The notes below the pieces were generated by a model. That model saw only the letters and a list, made by a program, of their open reading frames with translations, was not told where the DNA came from and did not search any database. Shown here piece by piece: positions 23,784 to 37,490 of a stretch of DNA of 64,000 nucleotides (the first letter of the stretch is position 1; each line of letters starts with the position of its first letter). The translations under genes were made by a program, and so were the position numbers. Origin of the DNA: Fomitopsis serialis (taxonomy: Eukaryota > Basidiomycota > Agaricomycetes > Polyporales > Fomitopsidaceae); NCBI RefSeq assembly GCF_022376445.1, contig NW_025955097.1, positions 1 through 64,000 of the forward strand. The letters are read 5' to 3'.

Positions 23784-23971
23784 GTGAACACGCTCTTGAA
23801 CTCCACTGAGCTGTCCCCGCCGAGGGACTACAGCCGCCGCGACCACGAGCAGCTCGACAAACTCACCGTCATCGACATTCCGGGCCTCGGCTTCAATGAC
23901 TATGTCAACAAGCGCGACTCGCGAAGTTCAACCTCAGGACTTCACCACTTCCGCCACTGGAATCTCGGTGA
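23784..23971 (+). pseudogene. Orphan exon-like fragment of unknown gene
   Basis: An open stretch with protein-like composition (SPPRDYSRRDHEQLDKLTV, then IDIPGLGFNDYVNK) ends at a good splice donor (GTGAGTACC near 23968). Nothing that could be its next exon is recognisable. I do not know the family. It may be a captured or truncated exon. Confidence 0.3.
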
Positions 23972-25054
23972 GTACCTACCCTCTTCTGTTCGCATTGTCA
24001 TCTAGTTAGTGATGCTTATTTAGCTGCTCGATCTGCGTCGTTGCGCGTGACCATTCAAGGGCTTCTGCCCACAGTATTGTCGGTATTTCTCGACTCGGAC
24101 CCTCATTCTGCTCATATACTTTGCACCAGAGTTCATTCGCCACGTCTGGCGCTCAGCTCGTATCATCCCATTCCTCTCTTCCAGTTTTGATCTCGCGGTC
24201 TCGCCTCGTCAGCATCGCGCCGGTAGTACGTTCAGCGAGTGTGTACGTTATTTGACGGTGTGTAAAGGCTGTATTATATTTTTTGTACCTGCATATGTGG
24301 GTATGAATCTCTGTCAGCGATGTGCGATGTATGGTGAAGCCGAACGCGTTGAAAGGTAAAGACAGTGACTGGAACCGAAATGCGGTGGACATTGTCTGGT
24401 CGAGACAGTACGTATTTCTTGTGTTCTCTCGGTGATATCTTACCTTCGCTGACACATCTCTTTCCGGCCATTAGCACCGCTGCACGATGCGGCGAGGGAA
24501 CTGAAGATGACAAATACATGGTAAGTCATCGCAACCCAACACGAAAGTAGTGCAAGAAAAAGGGCAACTAATACAGATAAGCAAGACAGGACAGATTTCA
24601 CATACAATGTGCGATAATGTGAGATCTGCGTCGTGCACTTTTGGCGATGAAGAGGATTAGGGGTGAATATAATCGGTGTAGCGGTAGCCATAGTGGCTTG
24701 TGTGTACAGTAGTGATATGTGCGAAAAAACCATCGTGGTCACGAACAAATGGAGGGAACTCCTGCAGGAGACAACGCACTGTCGATGCGGCGTTCCGATG
24801 AACGTCGGCGAAAATATGGTAGGAGATCCCAAACAGTGAAGACATGAGTGCAAGCGTGAACAACGGGACGAACGGTAAGGCTCGCGTCATCGACGTAAGA
24901 GCGAGACGCATGGTACATATCGCATACACGAACTAGGACGAGGTGAGGTGACCAGGTGTCGTCATCTGTGAACAGAGGCGCAGTAAGCGCAACAGCCAGC
25001 ACGACCGCGATCATATTGTGCTTACACAGACATGCAGGAACTCAGCGCGATACG
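23972..25054. other. Intergenic; 3' flank of F-box C, duplicated at 62 kb
   Basis: About 24640-25050 matches 61910-62330 in reverse complement. Open frames in both copies keep similar peptides (ALTAPLFTD, THVFTVWDLLP), probably because the DNA is a recent copy. The remainder (23972-24640) shows nothing. Confidence 0.5.
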
Positions 25055-26477
25055 CTATGACCACCTATGCTCGGCGACGGGACGCCGATCGCCTTTTGGA
25101 CAGTTTCTCGTGGTACTGCAGACCATCTCGACGCGCGTTCCGCAAACGATGAGGGTAGGGAAGCAAGCCGAGATGGCCGCGATCCAATCCGCGAGACGTT
25201 CAGGGGTACATTGCACGTCGAAGGAGATTTCCATTTCGGGGTCTTCGGCTGCCAAACCAGCGAGGACATGGTCCAGTCCGGCGCACTGCCGCGGAACAGC
25301 GTTCGCGGGTTTGGACCCGTCTAGAACGAAGCGTATGCAGGGCGCGAGCAGCGTTCTGCAGTACAGCAGCTGCGTCAAGGACTCTGAGAAGACGGTCCTA
25401 GACTGCAGGATCGTAGGGGCGCTGATCTCTATGGACCGGATGTTCAGAGTGGTAGCAGTGAAGCCTAAGATTACCGATGCAGTCAGGCACCACGATGTAT
25501 TGCCCAGGTCGAACGACATACCCTTGTCATCTTCTCTTGAGCGGGAACCGGACCTCAGCACGGAGATCTGACTTTCCGTATACAACAATTCATCTTCCAA
25601 ATCTCTGAAATCGCGCTCCACGTCGTGCAGAGGATATCCAAGTGGGTCTTCGGTCAGAGTGAGCCGTTCGATGGTGGCCGCAAACGGCCAGCGGAATGCA
25701 TATGTCTTGAGCATCGCCGAGTAGAACCTGATGTACGAGTCCCAATGGGCTACCATCCTGCCGATGCTGATCGTCGGGTTGATGGGTTTCCTCAACTCGA
25801 GCCTATCCCACGGAAGTTTGCTATCCTGCGGAGTATAACCTGTGAAGTAGACGGAAGACCTTCGAGGCGAAGAGGAGAGTATATGGATCAAGTCTACACT
25901 ATCGTCGGTATTGGCCCAGTGCAGATGAAGGCAAGCCACCTACACATGTCCACGGTGAAAGATTATCAGCAACCCCCACGCTTGCAGAGCCTGCAGACGT
26001 AAGCGGGCGGCAAGGAACACATACCTGACTCGCGATCACTGTGACGGCGTCCGATGCTGCAGGCAGGATAGTGTATAGTGACCAACAGACGTTCTCCAGT
26101 CGCAACGTCTGCACCGAGGTAAACTTCTCGAGCAGGCTGAGCAGCTCCGCGTCATCCAGCACCGTAGGCCGGCTACCCACGATCTCTTCCTCCTCCTCTT
26201 TTCCCAAGCAGAGATCACGTACAAGGTGAGGTATGCGGTTTGAATTCAACATCGGTGAAGAGACTATCGCCTGGAAAGAGATGATTTCCCTGTGTTCGCC
26301 AAATCTGACAAACGAGAATTTGTGCATGCGGGATGTCGGTAGCCATGCGCGCGATACAAGACTACATGTCTTCAGCGTAGAAGAGTACTCCCACGCGAAG
26401 TCAATGACCGCTTCGCAGAGCTCCTGAGGAAGAGTCGGGGTGCGCTGTCCTGTGCAGACGCTATTCCTCGGAGACAT
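25055..26477 (-). CDS. F-box family protein, paralogue C (intact)
   Basis: Two exons, 26477-26025 and 25939-25055, separated by an 85-bp GT-AG intron, give 445 residues. The F-box is near the N-terminus (LPQELCEAVIDFAWEYSSTL, KTCSLVSRAWLPTSRMHKFS), then PHLVRDLCLG and LRLENVCW. The second exon opens with VACLHLHWANTD. Later landmarks are WPFAATIERLTLTEDPLGY, NIRSIEISAPTILQSRT, LADWIAAISACFPTLI, and a C-terminus EHRWS. These blocks recur in A, B, D, E and F, so this is one family with a fixed layout: F-box plus a long non-LRR C-terminal region of unknown target. Divergent from D, about 520 bp away. Confidence 0.88.
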
Positions 26478-26994
26478 CAAGTATTTCGGACGTGACGAGG
26501 ACGTGATCAGCCTGGTTCAAGTTCGCTTTATTATTCAAGTCAGTTATTAGATTCCTGAGCACATACCTGGTCCCAGAATCGATGGTAGCTAGCCCTGCTA
26601 GTATGTACTCGACAGCCGCGTCGACATAAGTAGTGGGCACCAGGGCAGACCGGCCAGCAGCGTCAGTCAATCCCGTGAAGTTCGGAATCGCGCCACGGTG
26701 TTTTCCGAGTCGGCAGAAGCCGACTCACTGCAATGTCGTGGCTCCCCAATCTATTTAAGGCCTGAACGTGGCTGACACCGCTACGACCCAGCGATATTCC
26801 CATTCCCGACTCGGAGGTCATTCGCCTCTGCGCGACACTGCATTCTAGGAGATTGCGCTCAGACCGTTTGAAAGTCCTTTGAATCATTGCACTGCAAGGC
26901 GAAGGTACGTATGTACCAGTCTAAGACATACCATTGCACACAAGCTCGCTCCCCGCAGTTCCTTCTTTAGTGCTATTAGATACCAAGGACTTCG
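26478..26994. other. Divergent promoter region between F-box C and D
   Basis: 517 bp between two divergent start codons. No clear TATA box on either side and no gene. A small open frame at 26461-26670 (minus) has nothing recognisable. Confidence 0.45.
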
Positions 26995-28381
26995 ATGGCC
27001 TCCATCATGCTGCAGTACGGTGCAGACTCGCTGAATCTCCCTCAAGAACTCTGCGACATGGTCATGGATTTCGCGTGGGACGATATATCTACGCTGCGGG
27101 CTTGTAGCTCTGTTTCACGCGCATGGCTTCCTACATGTCGTGGGCACATCTTTTCGTTCCTCAGACTTGGCAGCTCGGAGGCTATCACTGCTTTCCTAGC
27201 CGTAGTCTCTTCGGGCGTGATGGATTCGAGCTTCATTCCACACCTCGTCCGCGATCTCTGTGTGGGCGATGACGGGTGCCATCGTTCGGTGTTGCTTGAT
27301 GCCAGGCTGGTAGACCTACTCAAGTGATTCACATCCGTCGAGATATTACGGCTGGAGCATCTTTCTTTGATGGCCCAAGAATGTTTGCCCGAAGTAGCTG
27401 ATTCGCTCATACTGCTCGCGCGTAAGGTACGGAAAGGAGTTTTGCATTTACTTGTTGAACAGTGAGCCTGATCATAGTCACATCTGCTAGACTCCTCACT
27501 CCCTGCATCTGCACGAACTCTTCTTTGACTACTATGACGACCCGTTGCATCTTTTGTGCTCTTCGCCTCGAAAGCCCTCTGTCTGCATCACAGGGTCGGG
27601 ATATAGGGCATGTCAACCCCCCGTGTGGATTGGAATTACGCGGATGCCCGTCTATGGAGAAGTCAGTATCGGCGACCTCACGGCCAACTTCGATTCGTAC
27701 ACTCATTTCGTCCTGACTATGCGGCGTGCTTATGTCTTCCGCTGGCCCCTTTCCATGACCGTCGACCGGCTTACTTTCAGCGACGACGAAACCGACCATA
27801 CCGTGGGATATATAACCAATCCCGCTCAGCTTGGGGCTGACTACATCTCGGTGTTGAATTTGTATCTCGATGACTGTCTCAAACATGCTCTCAATAATGG
27901 TTTCCACAACGAGGGTGCGTTCTCCGACCACTTCAATGGTGATGCGGGATATCGACTGACGTGCTCCGAAGATTTTCTCTCGCCTATCACCGTTCTAGAC
28001 ATCCTAAATGTGCAGATCAATGCCCCCAGCATCCTGCATATTACCACCGTATTCTCGGACTTGCTCTGTATCCTGTTACTCCGAGGGATGCTGCCCACAC
28101 GCCGCATGCATTTCATACTCGACGGACTCGAGCCCGATGATGCCATCCCGACCGTGTGTGTCGATCTAGACTGTGCCCTCTCTGTCCTAGTGAGCGAGAA
28201 GCACGTCGAGATTGTCTTCGACGTACAGTGTCCTTCGGATGGTCTTGGAGGCTGGATCGGAGCTATACTGGAATGCTTCCCCACTCTCCTTGCATACAAG
28301 ACACGCATCGGAATGGTCTGCAGTACGAAATACAGTCCAAAAGGCGAACGGCATCCTGTTGCCCAGCACTGGTGGTCATAA
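26995..28381 (+). pseudogene. F-box paralogue D, one in-frame stop codon
   Basis: The start ATG at 26995 opens LPQELCDMVMDFAWDDISTL and RACSSVSRAWLPTCRGHIFS, typical of the family. The first exon then meets TGA at 27325-27327, exactly where paralogues have an Arg/Gln/Lys before FT(S/A)VE. The frame continues afterwards (VEILRLEHLS to LARK). An intron at 27427-27490 (GTACGG...CTAG) leads to a long second exon, open to the stop at 28379 with all family blocks (MRRAYVFRWPLSMTVDRLTF, SILHITTVFSDLLC, WIGAILECFPTLL, QHWWS). One nonsense change is the only defect seen, so the loss is recent, or the stop is a sequencing error. Confidence 0.8.
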
Positions 28382-29709
28382 CCACGTACGCGAAAGGGTA
28401 CAATGTCAATTGCACAGGCGCGTATTTCGATATTAAATACACTTGTTGATGTGCTCATCTATGTTGTCAGGTCGTCGCCACAAAAGCGGCTTCTATGTTG
28501 GAATTTTGCTGCGTCTGGAACGGCTATCCCCTTGCTATGCCTATGCCTTTGGAAGAATCCAATGCGGTGTACGCCATACGTCTAGATGCCTCATCCGCAC
28601 ACATCATCGGCGAACCTCGGCACCTGTGTCGGCCACAGATAAAAGGGGGTATCAGGGAAACGAACCGTGATTGTTTCATAGCATCGGAAGGTACAAGTAC
28701 ACTCACTACGAGCCTGTTTGCCACCGTCCATACATACGTACACTTGTTCGCGTCGACTCCAAGCTCTTGACTGGATTCAGGCAAAATTTGGATGAGACGG
28801 ACCTGTTGCCACAGAACAAACATGAGCGAAGGCGCAGAGCGGTTGCAGCCTTACTGTGAGACTGAGGTGAGTACTATACTCAACGAGGACAGGATATGAT
28901 ATGCTCATAGCTTGGGTAAAGTTGTAATGCTGTGCATTGGTCAACGAAACATCGTTACCACCTACTCCATTGCGGAAGCAGCTCCAAGCAAGCCTTGGCC
29001 ACGCCAGTGTTGCGCTCGCTCTGTCAGCACTACTATAGTACTAGTACTGACGTCACGCCGAGGAATCAGAAGTGTCTCGCGAGTTCAAGTGGCGAAGTCA
29101 TGTTCGTTGTATGACACACTGGGCTATGCGCGCGATAGTGACTCGTGAGTCTCATGAACACATGCGAAGCGTTGCTCACGACTTGAGGCATCATGACCAG
29201 ACAGTAGAAGGAAACGGTGGTCGATGTCTCTTGAGGGCGTTGGATGCCGAACTACGCTGCAACCTCAGCCACTGGCACGACCAGCGTATCTGCCGTTGCG
29301 ACCTTTTTTGTACCTGTATGGCAGATGGTATGGCAACCTCGTATGCGTCTCCAAGCAAGGACCCTTGTTCATGCGGTCCTCCCGATGCCTGCATCCACAG
29401 TGGAAGCCCGCACTTTGCAGATAAGTGCGTGTTTTCTTGCACCGCGTTGCCGACCTTATCACTAGACTCGGAGAGACTAGTATATTTGCAAGCACGGACA
29501 CAATGGCAATGGACGCTTGTCACGATGCTGATCCTCGTCTCGGCAGTGATCTGTGGCGCCTGGATGCCGTACCAGACGGTACCGCGGTATGGTTGGGCAC
29601 CTCTGTACTTGGTTCTCAGCTTGGAGAGTCAGTACAGCGTAAATACTCACCATCCTTGCAGCGTCTAGTGGACCCTCACAAGCACCTCGGCGCTCTCACG
29701 TTACTGTAG
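28382..29709. other. Probable 5' exons of the following membrane-protein gene, unresolved
   Basis: An ATG at about 28823 opens SEGAERLQPYCETE followed by a good donor (GTGAGTACT). A hydrophobic segment (TLVTMLILVSAVICGAW) lies near 29510-29560 and another (SVSAVATFFVPVWQMVW) near 29285-29335. They could be exons of the gene that is clear from 29710 on, but I could not find a unique splice chain. Confidence 0.4.
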
Positions 29710-30745
29710 GCGTCCACTGGGCATGCCGAGACACCGTCCTCTCTCATCGAACGTAGGCTGGTATGAAAGGCATATAATGCTGAATCATCCCTAGCTACCC
29801 ATGCAGATATGAATCTCCTCTCGCGCGCAACAGAGCTACTCCATTTCCCTGTCATGGATGTTGCCATGCTGAGCATGCCTTCACCGTCCCTCTGGCTGTA
29901 CGCCTCGTATAGACACATCATGCTCGTTCACTGGCCCGCGATTCTCTACAACGATTACAATGACGAAGTTCGGCGCCACGTCGACGATGAAAACGAAGCG
30001 GCTCTTGGGAAGGACTGGGCTGTCTTCGTAACGCGCTGTCGGGGCCGATGGAGAGTGTTCCTCGGCTGTTCCACCGTATATAACGCGTCCGTCCCGTTCA
30101 GCGTTTCTGTCTACCTCGTTGTGCGTGTCCGCTGATTCGTTTGATTGCGTCGTACAGGATCACAATCGGTCTTCTGTCTGCGTTCCCCGGGATCGTCGAT
30201 ATGAGCGTGATATGCGGCATCGTCTGCGTGTTCGCAAGCATGGTGTGCTCGGCTGCAGCCGTGCTATTGCGTACCCACCTCAAAGAATACAAGGACATCA
30301 GCCACGGTAAGGTGTGGCTTGCGGTGTGTATCTCGGTCCGCACGCGATCTTCACTTAAGTACTGATCATTTACTGACATCGCAGCATACCGTCAACCAGT
30401 CCCGCTGGGCCTCCATCCCCCTTCTGTTTGCCGTCCCTGACGCATGGTTTGTCTGGTACGTCAGGCCTGCTAGCGCGTGGGCGTTTGAGTGACTGGCGTA
30501 TGCGCAGGGCCTCAATAACGTTCGTCATATACTTTGTCGCGTTCTGTTGGGAGCGCCTCGCCCTGGGGTCCGGCGGGAGTACCCAGCACATTGTGGAAAC
30601 GCGCTTCCTCGTCGTTGCTGCTACCTTGCTGTCAATGCTGGCAGTGTCGGGTGTCGCACACGTCCTGGCGGTTCTATGGGCGTGTCACCGGCTAGACGCG
30701 CGAGTGGCAGCCGCTTTACGACAAGAGCGACATGCGCGAGTCTGA
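29710..30745 (+). CDS. Multi-span membrane protein, paralogue M1 (5' end unresolved)
   Basis: Exons 29710-29750, 29807-30086, 30158-30311, 30385-30455 and 30508-30745 join in frame. They encode LYASYRHIMLVHWP, a DEVRRHVDDENEAALGKDW acidic loop, then membrane spans around ITIGLLSAFPGIVDMSVICG, VCSAAAVLLRTHLKEYKD, WASIPLLFAVPDAWFVW, ITFVIYFVAFCWERLA, and LLSMLAVSGVAHVLAVLWAC. The intron after TVYNA uses a weak donor (GTCCGT), while the paralogue at the right end has GTACGT. The family is unknown to me; it looks like a small polytopic plasma- or endomembrane protein. Paralogue M2 at 63090-64000 shares every splice position. No enzyme motif is seen. Confidence 0.75.
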
Positions 30746-31305
30746 TAACAATGGCTGGGTGCGTACGACTGTGTGGTGCCTTTGGCTCTCGTTGAGCCTC
30801 ATTGATGAACGGCTTGTAGGAAGACGAAGTCAGCTTTGTGTGTAACTGTACTCCCGTTTGTTACTATTGATTTCAATCTCGATGCACGCGATCGTACTGC
30901 TAGGCGCATCGAGTCGAGTCGTCTGCATGTCCATAAAGTTCGCCAGATAGGTCGTACTCATGTTTTGAAGTAACTATTAGCGAGTTTGCACTCGCCCGAT
31001 TTGGACCAGTGTTTCAGGCCTGCTTCGCGCGGCGCAACATTTCTCTTCGCTCCAGTCAACTGCTCGCCACACCATTGTGCAGCCTTGTTCAGCAGGTCCT
31101 CGATGAATTGCTCGCTGTCGCTGTCGCTGTGCGCCGAGGCCCTGACATCGTCTCACCTGAGGTGACCGGGGGCTGAATACGCCCATTTGGGAACAATGGC
31201 AGGTCGAACAAGACAAGGACGACCAGAGCGCGGGCGTCTAGTGCACAACCATCCTCTCCTCCCTCCCCTCCCCTACGACTCTACACCTGGACGGTCTGCG
31301 ACGCG
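30746..31305. other. Intergenic, promoter region of the kinase gene
   Basis: No gene. CT-rich sequence (CTCCTCCCTCCCCTCCCC, near 31257-31275) lies just before the kinase start, a common fungal promoter feature. Confidence 0.5.
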
Positions 31306-33389
<2,084 letters not shown>

Positions 33390-33479
33390 TTGTTAGGTGT
33401 AGTTAGAATAGCAGTCAAGTGTGTGTATACTTTTCGAATGAACTGTGACTACATTTCAATGCATGACTGTACAAGGATT

Positions 33480-35180
33480 GACATTACTAGACGAAAATGA
33501 TATAATGTAAAATGCAGATCATGTTGGAAATGAAATGCCTAGTAATACTTGGGCATAACCTGAGAACCATTATCTTGTACAAAGGAGGGGTGGCTGAGAG
33601 CATCATCATAACTGTGCATAGATGATCCTTGAATAAATTGAGGTGGTGGAGAACTGCTTTGCTCCTAATAATCACTCATGTTATGTCATGTAGTTGAATC
33701 AGGGCTGTATACTCACTTGTTGCAATTGTTCAATTTGCTCCACCAAGTGGGCAGTCTTGATCCCCAGACATATAGCCCAGGCCTTGAGTTCTAACAAAGT
33801 TGGATTGGGCACCTGACTGAGCCATTGTTTGAGGAGTTGTACTTCACATGCTGATAGCAACATCTCAATAATGCAATTAATCTTCAAGTATATGTGAGTT
33901 CAACATACCAGCTTGAGCTCTTTTCTGCTGAGATACTTGTTTGTTTTTTCTGAAGGTATGCAACCAATTGGTATGATGTTTGCGAGTGAACCATGGTATT
34001 TTCAGGTTCACAAGGGCAGTATACAGCCCCTCGCAATCCTTGGCTGAAGGATTATCATTCTTATGTTGTTCTTCAAACTCTGTACAGAATATTCAGCTAC
34101 TCAGTCATAAAATTCTGAGACACTGATCTGTGGCAGGACAGCTTCCAAGTGAGCTATCCTGCTACCAATCACTGCCTGTGACATGTCACTATTGTAACAA
34201 GAAGAATGGGAACGAACCACGACGAAGCTGCTCACCCTCAGGTGGCATTTGTGGATGCCCTCGAGTCGAGGCTGCATGAGTGGAAGATGTGGACACTTGG
34301 GACATGATAGGTACAGAGGTTTGGGGGGAAATTGAGCACAAGAAGTGCATATATTATATATATTGGGCTGTTGCATGATGTGTAGATCATTACATGTCGA
34401 GTGACACATAAATCATGCACAAGAAGCCGAGGCTAGGCGAGCACTTGCCATATACAGGCACTCTCGGGCATTGCCTGACGACCTCGCTGCTTAACTGTGG
34501 GAAATTGATCAGAGCAACCTACTATAATGGGGCAGAATCTCGGCTGGAGCTGCTGAACATCCCAGTCGGCCACCAATGCATTGAACAACAAGGGCTGCAT
34601 CTTTCTGGCAAAACACATGTGTGTTGCATTGAACTTGATTGGAGCTACCAAATGGTATACTTACCATGGGCAATGGTCGAGAGATTTGCTTCCGACTCAA
34701 CTGGCAAAGTTGCCTAACAAGGCAGAGTAGCAAGCCCAATTAGTAAGCAAGTGCCTTTCTGGGAAAGAGCCCAAGAGGCCGCGAGACATGATGCTCCTCT
34801 GTTCATCTTTTGCTTGTCAACCAACATACATGGCACAAGAATAGGCTATGCTATGCCTGTATGTCTTAGACATTGGGCTCAATCATGTGGAGATGGGACA
34901 TGATGAGTTGTGCAGCTCAAGTCCCACCTTTTTGTCAAAGGCGAGACTTGGGCTGCCCAAGCTCCGAACTGTTGCATCTCCCCTCCGAGATATGCTCATA
35001 CTGCTCCGAGTCAAGGCAATTCCTCAAAGCTTTTGCTAATCATACCGAGAATCGGCTTTCAAAACACCATTCGGCATGCATGCCCACAGTCGATCCGAGT
35101 CGGTGATTCGGCGCCGCCTTTCGACAGCGAGTTCAAGCCGATCAGCTTGTACAAGCAGATTTAGAGAGTCGCGGCTTCTG
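33480..35180 (-). other. AT-rich island, probably foreign or a decayed mobile element
   Basis: Base composition drops sharply against both flanks and long GC-rich codon runs vanish. On the minus strand several stretches look truly coding. Around 34085-33925 is EFEEQHKNDNPSAKD, then LVNLKIPWFTRKHHTNWLHT, ending at a donor (GTATGTTG). Around 33870-33720 is LLKQWLSQVPNPTLLELKAW, ending at GTGAGTATA. 34409-34101 holds a CxxC pair (CPKCPHLPLMQPRLEG). Between them are short AT-rich introns or gaps. I do not recognise the protein. No inverted terminal repeats or target duplication were found by eye. Confidence 0.45.
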
Positions 35181-36060
35181 ACAACATACTGAATATGATG
35201 ATGCCAACACTCAAACAGGCTATACATTCACCGTAAGATAGTCGCAGACTGCAAAGAGAACTTGAAGCAATCTGGTTAGAGGCGAACCATACACTACGCG
35301 GCGGACAGAAAATTTTTGACTCAAAGGCCACTGTAGGCCGCTCAGGGCGGCGCGCAGGCTTGAAGACGCCGGACGACCACTTGAGCGCACTCGGAGGGGC
35401 CGCGCGACAAAAGCGAACTCAAAGAAAGGCATGTAGACCTCACAGATTGAAGGCGGTAAAGGTAAAGATGGACCGCGTTGATATGGGCGGAAGGAACCTG
35501 GGCGGCGGAAGGAAGAGGCGGCGGAGGGAGCGGGCGGAAGGAAGGTTCACTGGCGGAAGGAAGGTTAACGGGCGGAAGGAACGAGAGGAGCATTGCAGAG
35601 CACTACGAGGTAAGGTGGACTGCGATGGTAAAGCGGAGGGGACGTGCGAACCAGAGCGAACCAGAAGCAAGGCCGACTACAGAGAGGCGAGAGGCGATTG
35701 CAAGGCGGCGGAGGGAACCAGTTGCAACAGCAGACCGGAAGGAAGGCAGACTGCGCATAGGGACCGCAAGCAGAGGCGCATCGCGAGGAGACAGTTTACA
35801 AAGAGCGGCAGTCCGCAAGACGTCGACGGAGGATCGAGAGGCGGACTGTTTACCGCAGAGTCAGAGCGGAAGGGCCACGAAACCAGCCGCTACCCGCGCT
35901 GTTCCGCCCAGGGACTCAGAGCTTAGCATCAAGACGCGAACACATTGAAACATTGCTGAGCCATAGTACACTATGCTACACTACTAATCTGTCCTGCCAT
36001 CCGAGCATGCGTCCGCCGACCGACTCGGACTCCCCGCGCACCGCCGGCGGCCGACCCCGT
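35181..36060. other. Intergenic, purine-rich low-complexity DNA
   Basis: 35340-35930 is strongly G+A-rich on the plus strand, with a GGCGGAAGGAAGG minisatellite at 35490-35600. The open frame across it (35360-35926) is a by-product of the composition. The 3' end of the carrier gene starts at 36061. Confidence 0.5.
35490..35600 (+). repeat. GGCGGAAGGAAGG minisatellite
   Basis: About six imperfect units of 11-20 bp (GGGCGGAAGGAA, GGCGGCGGAAGGAAGA, GGCGGAAGGAAGGTT and similar), direct orientation. Confidence 0.7.
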
Positions 36061-37490
36061 CTACTCGCTATACCGATCCTCCTCGGTGCTCCCCTGCATC
36101 GTCTCGATGACCCTCCGCACGCGCTCGTACACCGCGAACACGATCGCCTGGCCGGGCGCAACGCGGAGCACGCGCGGCGTGATGCCCTTGTAGAACGACC
36201 GGAAGCCTTCTTGCGCCCACATGTCACGCGCGATCGCCGCGACGCGCTCGAAGGCGCTTGTCCCCGGGACGGCCGTCGCTTTTTGCAAGCCTGCGCCGGA
36301 TCAACGTGAGTCAACGAGAAGTGCGCACGGGGAATGGAGGCGGGGAATGGAGCGGTACGTACGCGTCTTGATAGTATCGATCGGCGCGTTCGAGAAGGGG
36401 CCCATCGCGCCGGAAACGAGGCCGATGAGCATGTGTTGGTAGGACGGCAATTCTTGCAGGTCTGGCTGCTTTGCCAACGCGAACTTCTTCAGCTCTTGGT
36501 ACGTCGTGAAGTTCGCTCCTACACCCCGTGAACGTGCGCATTAGTCACCGCAGCGAAGCTCACTCGACGGGAGTGATCCGAGCATGCGACTCACCCTGAT
36601 TCGTCGCCTGCCGAAGGGCGGTCAAGGACACTCCGCGATATAGAGCGCTGAAGCCTTCCTCCCTGACGATCTTGTATACGGCGTGGCCTGCGTTCCGGTA
36701 CATCGGCTGCTCAAGAGGATCCGCAAGCGAATGGGATTGTGCTTGCAGTCGGATCTTCACGACCTCCATCGGCGTCACTACAAATACCGCCTCTGTCGTG
36801 CCGGCACCCAACCCAGCTAGATGAACGGTATGTCAGTCGCACTCATCTCTATGGAACGCAAGAGGAACGGCGATGACTCACCCAAGAAGATGCTACCGAG
36901 GTTCGTAACGCCTGTTTCTTTGTTTGCGAGCATTCCCTTGTATGCCTCGAAACTCGCAAAGCGGATGGCCATCTTGGGCACAATTCCCGACAGTACCGCA
37001 CCGAGACCTTTGTACAGCGCGAGTGGTGTCTCGCGTTTGACGATCATCGCCCCGGTGGCTATGAAGCCGCGAGGTTTCGTCTGTGAGATGCCGGTCAGCA
37101 CAGAATGCCATCGTAGCGAGACACCTGTTTGCAGGCGCTCATTCGCGCTTGCCTACGGCAAAGCAGGGATGTATGCGTTGTATGACGTCATGGCCTGTAC
37201 CGTCACGTCCGTACAACAGGGCACAGAATCACGCGCTCGTGTCTGTTGCGTTCGTGCGCCGGCATCACTAGCGGGACAGGTCACTCACGCCTGGTGCTTT
37301 GCCCGACCGCGACAGCTGCATCCGGACCTTGATGGTGTCTAATGGTTGGCAACATATCTAGTCTACGCTCGTCAGCCATTACACGCGTGAAGAGCGCATG
37401 ACTCACCGCCTCCATCGCGCCCGCCATACCGCCCGCCGTGAGCTGGATGGCAAACCCTACGGGTTTCTTCGGGTCCGTCGCCTTCGACAT
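36061..37490 (-). CDS. SFC1: Mitochondrial succinate/fumarate carrier
   Basis: An inner-membrane antiporter that brings cytosolic succinate into mitochondria in exchange for fumarate, needed for growth on C2 compounds. Six exons join in frame to about 310 residues. Three carrier repeats are seen, each with the P-x-D/E-x-x-K signature: QPLDTIKVRMQLSRS, TPMEVVKIRLQAQSHS and NAPIDTIKTRLQKATA. Other family landmarks are LALYKGLGAVLSGIVPKMAI, ALYRGVSLTALRQATNQGAN and SFYKGITPRVLRVAPGQA. These match the succinate/fumarate type better than the citrate type, particularly RQATNQGANFT and LVSGAMGPFSNAP. The start ATG at 37490 precedes SKATDPKKPVGFAIQLTAGG. The second intron is long for this gene (about 200 bp). 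Intact. Confidence 0.95.

Noticed and set aside
24739..25014. 91-codon ORF conserved in the duplicated flank at 62 kb
   Set aside because: Similarity is explained by recent duplication of the DNA; frame is not kept over the full length.
35360..35948. Two long plus-strand ORFs (188 and 156 codons)
   Set aside because: Created by purine-rich minisatellite with few stop codons; protein is charged low complexity.
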